Positions 1 through 8,179 of a stretch of DNA of 33,155 nucleotides are shown here, piece after piece. The notes beneath the pieces were generated by a model, which had not been told where the DNA came from, ran no database searches, and was given only the letters and a program-made list of their open reading frames with translations. Every line of letters starts with the position of its first letter. Positions within the stretch are counted from its first letter, which is position 1. The position numbers were made by a program, and so were the translations under genes. This DNA comes from Tritrichomonas foetus (Eukaryota; Parabasalia; Tritrichomonadida; Tritrichomonadidae), in contig MLAK01001112.1 in NCBI GenBank assembly GCA_001839685.1, positions 1-33,155 on the forward strand, in the 5' to 3' direction.

Positions 1-492
1 GCTGCAACTTATCACAACTTATAGGTCTACTTTGAATTTTGATGTTTGACATCTGTGACATGTTGGATGCCATTGAAATATCAAAATTTTAATGCTTTTT
101 CAATGGCATTCAACATGTCACATATGTCGGATGTCGTTTTTGAATTATTTGCGGTTTTTCTCTCAATTTGAACTTAACTCATCAAATGAAAAACATCATT
201 ATCTTCTTTTATATCATTATTTTTATCAATTTTTCGATTATGTAGTTTAGATGATATATATATGTGATATTTAAACATTTAAATTATATATCATTAATTT
301 ATCTCTCAAGATATAATGATGTCTGCTTTATTTCATTCAATTCTCGGTGAGCTGACATTAAATTTGGAGAACATGTCACAACGACAAAAACATCAAGCTC
401 TTCTCAATTTCTCACAATTATTTCTTAATAATCTTATGAAAAAGCTGCTTCACTATACAAATTATTGAATGGCATTGGAGCATGTCACTATA
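1..492. other. AT-rich leader without a recognisable gene
   Basis: Apart from the hairpin at 54-122 this stretch is AT-rich, including a TA-rich run near 253-295, with no open frame or homology I can support. It presumably holds the upstream region of the small acidic gene and whatever lies beyond the window edge. Confidence 0.5.
54..122. repeat. 23-bp inverted repeat (hairpin)
   Basis: Positions 54-76 and 100-122 are reverse complements over 23 bp, with one G/T wobble (position 66), around a 23-nt AT-rich loop. The core word ACATGTCACA recurs near 371-380, and a close variant (GCATGTCACT) overlaps 480-489 just before the first gene. It could be a terminator, a protein-binding palindrome or the edge of a small mobile element. 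No target-site duplication or transposase was recognised. Confidence 0.6.
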
Positions 493-497
493 TCATT
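493..497 (+). promoter_or_regulatory. Inr-like TCATT box upstream of the acidic gene
   Basis: The sequence TCATT fits the trichomonad initiator consensus TCA(C/T)(A/T). The presumed +1 A at 495 would leave an 11-nt 5' leader before the ATG at 506, typical for trichomonads. A second match, TCACT, lies at 485-489. Both lie downstream of the more distal ATG at 482, which argues for the 506 start. No transcript data support this. Confidence 0.4.
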
Positions 498-505
498 TTT
501 CTAAA

Positions 506-937
506 ATGGGAAGAAGAGGAAAGACCTGGAGACAAATTCACGCATTCCGCGTTCAAATTGGTGACAAAATTGTCATGATAGACCTTGACAGTGAAGAGAA
601 AATACAAAACAAAAATGATTCTGATCAATCATTAAAGCAGATGAAAAAAATAATACGCAAAGATCAAAACTCGTTAGAGAAAATACCTCTACAATCATCA
701 GAAAGCGCATCTAGCAATGATTCAGAAACAGAATATTGCTCTGATTCATCATGTGAGTTCAGCGACTCAAATGAACTTTTTGAGAATTTTGAATCGAACG
801 ATAGCTCTTTTGAATTTGTCGATGAACAACCTGAAGAGCAAGTAGTTCCATTTTATGTGGAATTTGATGATATTGATACAATATTTCCGGACTTTGAGCC
901 AGAATGGGCAATTGAATTCGATGAATTCGCTATGTAA
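506..937 (+). CDS. small acidic hypothetical protein
   Basis: I do not recognise the family. The open frame extends back to an ATG at 482, but Inr-like boxes between 485 and 497 favour the ATG at 506, giving 143 residues beginning MGRRGKTW. The first 30 residues are basic and compact (KTWRQIHAFRVQIGDKIVMI), perhaps a short beta-rich domain or nucleic-acid contact. The middle is Lys/Asn/Gln-rich, and the last 80 residues are strongly acidic and Ser-rich with Phe/Trp/Asp clusters (PDFEPEWAIEFDEF), resembling an activation-domain-like or disordered acidic tail. No signal peptide or membrane segment is present. It is followed by about 570 bp of empty DNA and faces away from nothing obvious. A regulatory or adaptor role is only a guess. 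Confidence 0.6.
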   Translation: MGRRGKTWRQIHAFRVQIGDKIVMIDLDSEEKIQNKNDSDQSLKQMKKIIRKDQNSLEKIPLQSSESASSNDSETEYCSDSSCEFSDSNELFENFESNDSSFEFVDEQPEEQVVPFYVEFDDIDTIFPDFEPEWAIEFDEFAM

Positions 938-1506
938 GAAATAAAAATCGGTTTTCAAAATCTCATCTTTTTTTCCTTTATCTTTGTGAAAATTAATTTT
1001 GAAAATTGCATAGAAAATGTACATCTGTTTTTTCCTTTATCCAAATTTTATTTTTCTACTTTCGAAACAAATATTTGATTGAATAATTTTTCCGCATTAA
1101 TTGATCCAGAATATGATTTTACCAAAGTTCAAATCATTATGTTATGCATTTCTATATTCCACATTATTCTCAATGTGAATATCAAATTAATAATTTGAAA
1201 AAATTAAATATCGCTTTTGAAAACCTTAAATGTCTCATTTTTTCAATATAATATTCATAATTGATTGAGAACTCTTGAGCTGATATTATCCTTATCTCAT
1301 TCAATCTATAAAAGATTCCTTTTTTCATCAAACTTGTATCTAAATGATTTTTTATTGTTAAAGACAATATCAAATTTGGGTTTCACTTGTTAATTTCAAA
1401 CGATCTCCACTTTAGACTAATTCACATGTGTGATTATGTTTAAATCACTAAAAACTTTTAAAAGAATATTTAATCATTTAATTGTCTTTTAATGAAATCT
1501 AAAATA
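938..1506. other. intergenic, convergent genes, nothing recognised
   Basis: AT-rich spacer between the 3' ends of the acidic gene (+) and the LCAT-family gene (-). Short open frames exist on the minus strand, but they have random composition and no motif. I see no RNA gene or repeat. Confidence 0.5.
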
Positions 1507-2682
1507 TTAGATCAAAGTTTCATCGATCTGTTCTAAAATGAAATTTAAAGTTTTATCTGAATACAACATTGAAATGTGATCAGATCCAATTAACCCATTT
1601 GAGTTCAAATCCAAGCACTCAATATCGTTCCAATAGCTGCATACATACTCTGGACCTTCTGCATTGACAATTCCATCTCCTTTTCCATTAATGATTTCTT
1701 CTTTATCATTTGTTAAATTGAGGATTTTAGGAGTTTTCAGTCCAGAGTTATATACTATTTTAACAGGTAAGTCTATTGGTGAAGGTTTTTGCGAAAACCA
1801 TTTTTCATGAACACCCAAAATTTTGTTCATATCATGATTGATTTTTCCATTTTCAATAAGCACTTCTACTAAATCTTTTGCATATTTAGGTTGACCATCT
1901 TTTTCTATTAACAAAATATCGTTTTCAAAAATATCGTAATTTGGCATATGAGCATGAATTCCACCCATTGTTCCAATGGTATCAGGAAATGTCCCAAGGA
2001 TACTCACAACAGGAGGTCTCTTTGTCCAAAGGCTGTAAAATGCAGAAAAACTCCCTCCAAAAGATGGTGCAAGTAAAATTACTTTATCAACAAATTTATT
2101 TCTCCATTCAGCAGTTGTGTAATTCATCAGAAATACATCTAGTAAATAACATCCCATTGAGTGTCCTATCATAATTGCTTTTTCATTATGGTTCAAATAA
2201 AAAGCATCTTCGACTTGTTGACGAATCTTTTCAAAATAATCAGATTTTTGGTGAACACCAAATCTCCAGTCAAATGGAATTCCAAAGAGATCGATTCTTT
2301 CTTCATATTGAAATTGCGTTTTTAATTTGTTTATTAACGGTTTGTAATAAGGAACAAAACTCATTCCCAAAAGTGGTGTATCAAAAAAAGAAACACCATT
2401 TAAGCCACCAAAATCAACAATTGAAAGATTTACATCTTTTACTTGCTCTGGTTCATTTGTGTTATTATTCCATTGAAGTCCAACAAAATCAAATAAACAA
2501 TTAAAGACAGGAGGAACTGTTAGCATTTTATTTATCCAAACATCCTGATCTTGAAATGTTGGACAATACCATCTCTTTTTCTCGGTTACACTCCCATGTA
2601 AGATGCTACCCAATAGCCCAGGAACTAAAAATATTGGTTTTTGGCAAATAGAATGATAGATTAGTTGAAAGACAAACAACAT
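1507..2682 (-). CDS. LCAT-family phospholipase/acyltransferase
   Basis: A 391-aa alpha/beta-hydrolase of the lecithin:cholesterol acyltransferase / phospholipid:diacylglycerol acyltransferase family, expected to cleave or transfer a fatty acyl chain from a phospholipid. The oxyanion region PGLLGS lies at residues 21-26, and the nucleophile elbow GHSMG puts Ser at 175. The acid is Asp336 in GDGIVN and the base is His369 in DHISML, so the triad is complete and correctly ordered. The first 14 residues (MLFVFQLIYHSICQ) are hydrophobic and look like a short signal peptide, placing it in the secretory or lysosomal pathway. The length matches LCAT and lysosomal PLA2 better than PDAT, which is longer and has an N-terminal membrane anchor. 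Upstream, ACACTTTATG resembles an Inr directly at the start. Whether it is an acyltransferase or a plain phospholipase A cannot be told from sequence. Confidence 0.9.
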   Translation of the reverse strand: MLFVFQLIYHSICQKPIFLVPGLLGSILHGSVTEKKRWYCPTFQDQDVWINKMLTVPPVFNCLFDFVGLQWNNNTNEPEQVKDVNLSIVDFGGLNGVSFFDTPLLGMSFVPYYKPLINKLKTQFQYEERIDLFGIPFDWRFGVHQKSDYFEKIRQQVEDAFYLNHNEKAIMIGHSMGCYLLDVFLMNYTTAEWRNKFVDKVILLAPSFGGSFSAFYSLWTKRPPVVSILGTFPDTIGTMGGIHAHMPNYDIFENDILLIEKDGQPKYAKDLVEVLIENGKINHDMNKILGVHEKWFSQKPSPIDLPVKIVYNSGLKTPKILNLTNDKEEIINGKGDGIVNAEGPEYVCSYWNDIECLDLNSNGLIGSDHISMLYSDKTLNFILEQIDETLI

Positions 2683-3066
2683 AAAGTGTCATTTGTCAAT
2701 TTTTTTGGCACTTGACATTTGTTTCTTTGATAAAAGAGTATATATCTGCATTACAGCCTAAATATTCTTTACACATTACACACAGATGAAATGTTCACAT
2801 TTGTTCATACATACACCAAACTTTTCCATGTCTTTAATATATCCCTGATTTAGTGAATTATTCAATTTTTTCGAAAAATCTGCTAATAAAACTTTATTGA
2901 TCATTTACTTTAGCTGTTCACATTTTTTATTCTCTTGATATATGAATTGAAGTTCAGACAATTTTTTTTCAGACAAAAAAATATAATTAAAAATTTTTTA
3001 TATTTTTCAGAGAGTAAGAAAAAATAAAAAGAAATAAACAAAAGAAATCAATGGTTATTACGAAAT
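2683..3066. other. intergenic, nothing recognised
   Basis: AT-rich gap upstream of the LCAT-family gene and downstream of the membrane-protein gene, both on the minus strand. It should hold the LCAT promoter, but I see no clear element beyond the Inr-like bases at the start codon. Confidence 0.4.
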
Positions 3067-3345
3067 TCATTTTACATAAAATAGTCTAAGCATGACAAAA
3101 TCTAGTGTTACTGTGTTTCTAGAGCATTTTTTTTGTAGGGAATCTTCTATTGAACCACTTTCATTTGTATTGGCTGATCCTTCCTCGTCATTTTGGGCTT
3201 CTTTGGTGGATGAACCATCCGCACTCACGCTAATTTTTCTGCTTTTCGTGATTTGCATGTATGCGAAATAAGTCCAGCCAATGAGAACAAATAGACAAAG
3301 AAGGAACTGAGAATTGTAATTCCAGCTTCTCCTGATCTTCTCCAA
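3067..3345 (-). pseudogene. alternative-frame C-terminal tail of the membrane protein
   Basis: This frame is shifted by -1 relative to the four-helix protein and overlaps its end. It encodes a hydrophobic segment (FLLCLFVLIGWTYFAYM) followed by KSRKIS and a Ser/Asn/Glu-rich acidic tail, all richer in GC and more protein-like than nearby spacer DNA. The simplest reading is that the real protein switches into this frame within the last helix because of a one-base indel, either a sequencing error or a genuine mutation. A run of eight A near 3127-3134 (minus strand) may mark a second shift close to the end. Programmed frameshifting is possible but I see no classic slippery heptamer. Confidence 0.45.
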
Positions 3346-3797
3346 ACATAACTAATACTTTCAGTATAGCATGTGTTATCTATACTCGTTGAATACGCGC
3401 AATATTTTGCTTTAAATTTCGCGTAATCAAGTGCATAGTTCCGATCTTCAGCTCTTTTGAGGAAAAGATCAAAAAATGATTCAAATTGATGTCTCAACAA
3501 TATTCCAACACCCATCGTTGATGCAGTCAATCCAATAGCCCCAACTATACTTGTTACAATAAAAATATGAGGCGTTCGTTGAGGGATTAGAAAATGCATT
3601 GCATATCCTGAAGCCATTGTGAAAACATGAAAGATTGTGATAAATATACACGCAGGGCCGTATAAAGAATTGAGAACATTTCGATAAAATTCATCATTAA
3701 GAAAGACATCTTCAACAATTGCTCCAATAAGAGCCGTAAGACCACTAATTGTAAATATTATCATCAATACATCAAATTTAGGCTTCTCGTTTAACAT
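3225..3797 (-). CDS. four-helix membrane protein (unknown family)
   Basis: A 190-aa protein in its main frame, starting at MLNEKPKF. The frame is open further upstream to an ATG at 3875, but two Inr-like boxes at 3807-3811 and 3819-3823 lie between, favouring 3797. Predicted helices are at about residues 9-28, 47-70, 77-101 and 159-180. The third and fourth are separated by a hydrophilic loop with Cys133 and Cys143, probably extracytoplasmic and disulfide-bonded. The plan resembles tetraspan or Frag1/DRAM-like proteins, but no diagnostic motif (such as CCG) is present. The main frame ends with CKSRKAEKLA, yet another frame overlapping its last 40 codons gives an equally good last helix and a longer acidic tail, so the true C-terminus is in doubt (see the 3067-3345 entry). 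Confidence 0.65.
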   Translation of the reverse strand: MLNEKPKFDVLMIIFTISGLTALIGAIVEDVFLNDEFYRNVLNSLYGPACIFITIFHVFTMASGYAMHFLIPQRTPHIFIVTSIVGAIGLTASTMGVGILLRHQFESFFDLFLKRAEDRNYALDYAKFKAKYCAYSTSIDNTCYTESISYVWRRSGEAGITILSSFFVYLFSLAGLISHTCKSRKAEKLA

Positions 3798-3806
3798 TTG
3801 TTGATC

Positions 3807-3823
3807 TGTGAAAAAAAAAATGA
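3807..3823 (-). promoter_or_regulatory. paired Inr-like boxes before the membrane-protein gene
   Basis: On the minus strand TCATT (3823-3819) and TCACA (3811-3807) both fit TCA(C/T)(A/T). The proximal one would start a 12-nt leader before the ATG at 3797. This supports the internal start rather than the upstream ATG at 3875. Confidence 0.4.
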
Positions 3824-3875
3824 TTTCCAATGGATGTGAAAAATATGATGGCGAAATGATGTGATAAAAATTCAA

Positions 3876-4520
3876 TGTTTTATACTAATTTCTAATTAAA
3901 ATAGATGGAATTACCTTCAGAAATTTCACGATACTTCAGAAAAATAATGAAGATATGACAAAATTCATAAAGTTATCAGAAATACATTAAATAAAGAATT
4001 TTTTCAAATTTGAAAGCAGTCCATTATTTTAAAAGAAAAGAGTAATCATTCAGAATCAATATGTGAAATGACCCAAATTCCTCAAAAATGGTTACCAGAG
4101 AAGAGACTCAGGCAAAATATTTTGAAAACACATACTGTCATCAAAAAGCGATAATGTGAGCCTACTTTGAAAGATGTCAAAATATTGTGAAATCGGATCA
4201 GTTCGAAGGTTTTCATCTCTGAATAAATTTGGGAAAAATAACATATATTAAAATCATACACTCGAGGAACATTGAATTTAATCATGATTCATGCTGATTT
4301 TTTTTATTATCTTTGTTGAATGAAAGCTCAACTTGTTGAAAAAAGTTTTTTCACTCTTACAATTAGATAAAATTAGTTACATTCATTTTAAACAAGATTT
4401 TTTAAATATGTATTCAGTAAGCAAATTAAAACAACGTAATCATGAGTAACATCAGATAATAATCAGTGAAAAAATTCATTGAAAATACATAGCTTTTTAA
4501 TACAGAATAAAGTTATTCGA
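3876..4520. other. intergenic, nothing recognised
   Basis: AT-rich spacer between two minus-strand genes. A 67-codon open frame on the minus strand (4082-4285) has no motif and random composition. No RNA gene, repeat or relic was recognised. Confidence 0.45.
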
Positions 4521-5480
4521 TTAGCTGATCACGCGCTCAAATACATCTCTAATGAGTGCTGGTAGAGACTTCAAAGCTGCCAAATCCGAAAGTGCTTTTT
4601 GTTTTGCTGGATCTCCATTTGCAAGAAGCGCCATCTGCTTGCTTAAAAGGAGATCATTCAATCTATTCCTCTCATATTCATCATCATTTTCATTTTCAAT
4701 AACATTTTCGTTTTGGTTATCATTTGGATTATATTCTTCTTCATTGTTATTTTCAAAATTATCCAAAGAATTGAAGTTGTCAGAATTGCTATTATCATTG
4801 TTTTGATTGCCATGTGATTCTTCTTCGCGAAGCTTCCGAGTTTCATAATCGATTCTGTTTTCCATTGAAACAATCTGAGCTTCAATTATGTCACAGCTAG
4901 TTGCCAATTGAGTTACAAAACGTTGTTCTCTTTTCAGAGCTGCCTCTTCATCTTCCCGGGCATCTTTATAGGCATCCATGATTTTTTGAATGTCCTTTTG
5001 GTACTTTTCTATTTGGAAATTGGCTTCAGTAATTGCAAGTTTCAAAAAGTATATTTCACCTTCATATAAAACTTTCACATTTGTTGAGCGACCGTTTACT
5101 AATTCTCTACTTTGGCGGTTGATAATCCCCTTTAAATCCGAGTTTTCTGTACGAATGCGTTTCTGTAGAATTTCATATCGATCGAGTAGGTCGTTCAGCA
5201 GCTCGCGCTCACTGTCTGGAAGGGCGCGGCCGATAAAAAATAATTCTGATGCCCTTGAATAGGGACAGGGAAGCTTTACTCTGTCAACCGAATTGTTTAC
5301 AACTTTGAAGAGCCTGTCAGCAAAATAGGCATCCAATTTCTTAAGGGAGGTGAAGTTTTTCGAAGTCTTCTTTTTCATTTGTAAAAGGTTCCATTTTTTA
5401 ATAGGTTCTGTTGTGTCATTCCAACTTTTTACGAGATTATAATGATTCTTTTGAATGATAAAAAACGGATATTTTGTCAT
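4521..5480 (-). CDS. coiled-coil protein, unknown function
   Basis: A 319-aa protein I cannot assign to a family. Residues about 45-90 include a conserved-looking globular stretch (KLDAYFADRLFKVVNN, then KLPCPYSRASELFFIGRALP). This is followed by a long charged helix from about 90 to 225 with heptad-like spacing, then an Asn/Asp/Glu-rich linker (about 225-270), and a second helix at the end (RLNDLLLSKQMALL to IRDVFERVIS). There is no signal peptide or membrane segment. The start is uncertain: MTKYPF at 5480 is the longest, but a Met at residue 35 (MKKKTSKNF) precedes the more protein-like part. A cytoskeletal or vesicle-tether role is plausible from architecture alone. Confidence 0.7.
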   Translation of the reverse strand: MTKYPFFIIQKNHYNLVKSWNDTTEPIKKWNLLQMKKKTSKNFTSLKKLDAYFADRLFKVVNNSVDRVKLPCPYSRASELFFIGRALPDSERELLNDLLDRYEILQKRIRTENSDLKGIINRQSRELVNGRSTNVKVLYEGEIYFLKLAITEANFQIEKYQKDIQKIMDAYKDAREDEEAALKREQRFVTQLATSCDIIEAQIVSMENRIDYETRKLREEESHGNQNNDNSNSDNFNSLDNFENNNEEEYNPNDNQNENVIENENDDEYERNRLNDLLLSKQMALLANGDPAKQKALSDLAALKSLPALIRDVFERVIS

Positions 5481-6948
5481 GAGTTAGAAAGCTTTTTTGA
5501 ATCGTTAAATGTTTTTATTGATAGAATTATTTGATCAAAATTTTTTTATTGAAATTGTTCTATGTGCTAACTCAAAAAGTTACTTTAATAATTGATAAAA
5601 AAGCAAGTTGTGACAACGCACTTTTTACCTCAAAAAGCTGATTTGTCAATATATCAAGAATGTATAAAACAGAGAAATGTTCTTTGAAAATATAAACATT
5701 TCATAAGAAATGTTTCTATGTTAAAGAACTTTTTCTAGTTGTTTTTCTAAGATGTCTCAATTTATCCATCATTATACTGGACACTCTACTGTGAACATTG
5801 GTCATAACAATGATGTTTACAAAGTACAAATAATAATCCAACAGTGTTATAAGTAGAGAATAATCGTTAACGATTCTCTCAGAATTCTTAACACAAATTG
5901 AATGTGTCAAATTAATTTTAATTCAAAAGTGATCAAAATTCTTTTAAATCATTTTGGTAAAATGAAACCTTTTCAGAGTCGAGTTGAGGGTATTCAAATT
6001 TTTATTCAATTTCCCGATGAATTGTGTGTAGAAAAAACAATCCGAATCTATTTTTGTTGTAAAATGATAAGTTTCTCATCGCTATGTTAATGTTCTCCAA
6101 AAGGTCTTTGGATTTGATAACAACAAAACATTGTTCAGTGCGCAAAATAAGTTATTATCATGTTTACAAGATTGCTTCAATCAAAATTGAGAAGAAAATA
6201 TAAAGATATGAAACTCTCAGAATTGGTTAAGAGCTCTGATAAATATCTCAATTATTTAAAAGAATTTCCAAAAATATTGAGTAATATTCAATTGTGCAGA
6301 AACTTGAAATAAACACAATTGAATTAACTATCAATCATTTAAATTATGTTCACAAAATATTTTAAATTTTCAATGTCTTTGAATAATTGATTTTTATAAT
6401 TTCAATGAGTTCTGAATTTTCATAATATAAATTTTACTCAGTGAAGATTATTTCCTCTCAAGCCAATCATTAATCTCATTATGCAGCATTGTCCCAAATA
6501 TCAATAATTCTATTGAAAGAGTGAATAAAAAATAAAGATTTCTGAGACCCTCTGAAAAAAACATGAGTTTTTAAATTAAAGTTTATAATATTTTTCAATA
6601 GTAATCTAGAGATTCACCCTTGACAAGTCATACATAGTTTTTATTTATTTATCTCTAAAATTCAAATTTATCATCTATTAGTAAACAGCATTTCATGTAA
6701 ATTAATAAAACATTATTTTGTTGGATCACAAAAACTACACATTTAAATTTCGACAGAAATCTATACATAGAAATTTCATACAAAAAAATCTACAGTTTTC
6801 AATGATATGAATAATCAATTGAATATCATTTTTATTATTTCAGTATGTTCTTTCTCTCATTCCAATTCAGTGTGATGCATTCAAAAATTGTGTTGAACAG
6901 ATTACTATTCAAATTCATCATTTTATATAATTACCATCTCGGATTCAC
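5481..6948. other. long intergenic region, possible faint coding relics
   Basis: About 1.5 kb without a supportable gene. Minus 5716-5910 and plus 5902-6090 hold open frames of about 60 codons. Near 6209-6313 (+) a 34-codon frame (starting MKLSELVKSSDKYL) has protein-like composition. The stretch 5900-6313 could be a decayed gene, but I cannot name it. From 6320 to 6940 the DNA is AT-rich with no open frame. The end presumably carries the promoter of the gene at 6949; TCACA lies directly against that ATG. Confidence 0.4.
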
Positions 6949-7527
6949 ATGATCCATCGCACACCATACATTCACATCGACAAAATCATCAGTCAAGCTG
7001 AGTCTACAACTGGAACATGGTCCCTTGCCTTCTTCGAAGAAATGGAAAGAGTTACATCCAAAATCAATCTTCAAGATTCAGAATATTTAATTCAAAATCT
7101 GTTTAAATTTATGGAAAATGACAAATGTACTTCACTTGCTCGCTTTAAACTCGCGCAGTTGCTTTCCTTCTTCCGTTCTTCGGGAAATTCGAATCTAAAA
7201 CTAACACTCTCAAAAAGTTCACATGATATTGAAAAAATACTTGAAAAAGTTGAAGACGATAAGTATTCAAAGCCCATAAAATGTCTTTTGTCGCAGCATC
7301 TGAATAATGCTTCAACCAACGAGCGTCACAATGCTCGTTTAGGCAGCATGAGCGGAAGTATTTCACGATTTGCCGTTCTCCCAGAAAATCGCCGATTTCG
7401 TTTTTCAGCGTCAACAATCGACAAATGTTCGTCTTTGCCACTTTTCACCTCTGTTGGCCAAAAGTCATTTTTTATTTTTTTGTTTGGTCTGTTTGATGAT
7501 TTTGTTGTCTCATATTTATTTATTTAA
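6949..7527 (+). CDS. hypothetical helical protein
   Basis: A 192-aa protein of unknown family. Residues 1-130 look like an all-helical domain (IDKIISQAEST, EEMERVTSKINL, EYLIQNLFKFMEN, RFKLAQLLSFF, KPIKCLLSQHL), somewhat like ARM/HEAT-type or VHS-type helices. Residues 130-165 are Arg/Ser-rich and basic (SGSISRFAVLPENRRFRFSAS), a possible phosphorylated linker. The last 25 residues are abruptly hydrophobic (FFIFLFGLFDDFVVSYLFI) and AT-driven. This could be a tail anchor, or a run-on after an indel or lost stop. The ATG is immediately preceded by an Inr-like TCACA, which would leave almost no leader; the next Met is at residue 32. It is isolated on both sides. Confidence 0.6.
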   Translation: MIHRTPYIHIDKIISQAESTTGTWSLAFFEEMERVTSKINLQDSEYLIQNLFKFMENDKCTSLARFKLAQLLSFFRSSGNSNLKLTLSKSSHDIEKILEKVEDDKYSKPIKCLLSQHLNNASTNERHNARLGSMSGSISRFAVLPENRRFRFSASTIDKCSSLPLFTSVGQKSFFIFLFGLFDDFVVSYLFI

Positions 7528-8179
7528 AATATATAATTACATCAACCTTTTTATTTTATTTTATTGAACAAAATTTTATTTTTTTATTTTTTTTACTGCT
7601 TGTCAATATGTTGTGGTGAAATAAATGCGGTTTATGGTGAATATCACATTGAAAAATCTTTGATGGAATTTCAAAAGAACCAAAACAATCAAATGTAAAC
7701 TTGCCTCAATTAATAAAAAAGCCTGAAATAATATCATTACTAAAAAACTCATTAATGATAAAAAATTGTTGGCTGTTAATTGGACGGGGCAGGAGTCTGC
7801 CAGATGTCCAGCCAAGTGGGGCAAAAACCTTTGTGAAAAAACTGAACAGCGAGCCTTATTTGAAAGTAATATTTTTATGATGTTTATGTTATTTTTTTTG
7901 ATGACGATTTTTTAATCATCTAGATCAATGCAAATATTTACATTCTAAAAACAGTTTTCTAGTTTCAAAGTGAATTAAATCTCTTTTTTCACATGAAGAA
8001 GGAAAAATTAATTAATTTTCTTTTTTTATTTAAATGAAAATTGATATCAATTAGTGATTGAAAGAAAACTGTTCCACTGAATTAAAAAGTAAATCAAATT
8101 TCGAAATAATATATATAATTTATTACATTCAAAATAATATATTAAAAATATACTAAAAGTCTACTAAACATATTAAAAG
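7528..8179. other. intergenic region with a GC-rich island
   Basis: AT-rich spacer between convergent genes except for the GC-rich stem-loop at 7769-7815. Around that island the plus strand can be read as a short coding-like patch (for example IGRGRSLPDV), which might be a transposase-like or other gene relic. The evidence is too thin to name it. Confidence 0.4.
7769..7815. other. GC-rich nested stem-loop, candidate structured RNA
   Basis: Nested complementary arms were read directly: TTGGC (7769-7773) with GCCAA (7811-7815), TGGAC (7781-7785) with GTCCA (7806-7810), and GGCAG (7788-7792) with CTGCC (7797-7801) around a GAGT tetraloop. The three stems total 15 bp with internal loops on the 5' side and between stems. 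It stands out from an intergenic background of roughly 75-80 percent AT. It could be a small ncRNA, part of a terminator, or chance within a coding relic. No known RNA family consensus was recognised. Confidence 0.35.

Noticed and set aside
3345..3797. Canonical trichomonad intron joining the two frames of the membrane protein
   Set aside because: No GTATGT-type 5' site or ACTAACACACAG-type 3' motif lies in the overlap, and the two frames overlap without leaving a spacer to remove.
5902..6090. Possible ubiquitin-like start (GIQIFIQFPDE)
   Set aside because: Only a few residues resemble the first strand of ubiquitin, and no later core motif follows in any frame.
7603..7824. A 73-codon minus-strand frame over the GC-rich island as a membrane peptide
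   Set aside because: Its hydrophobic part comes from AT-rich spacer sequence and no motif or start signal supports it.
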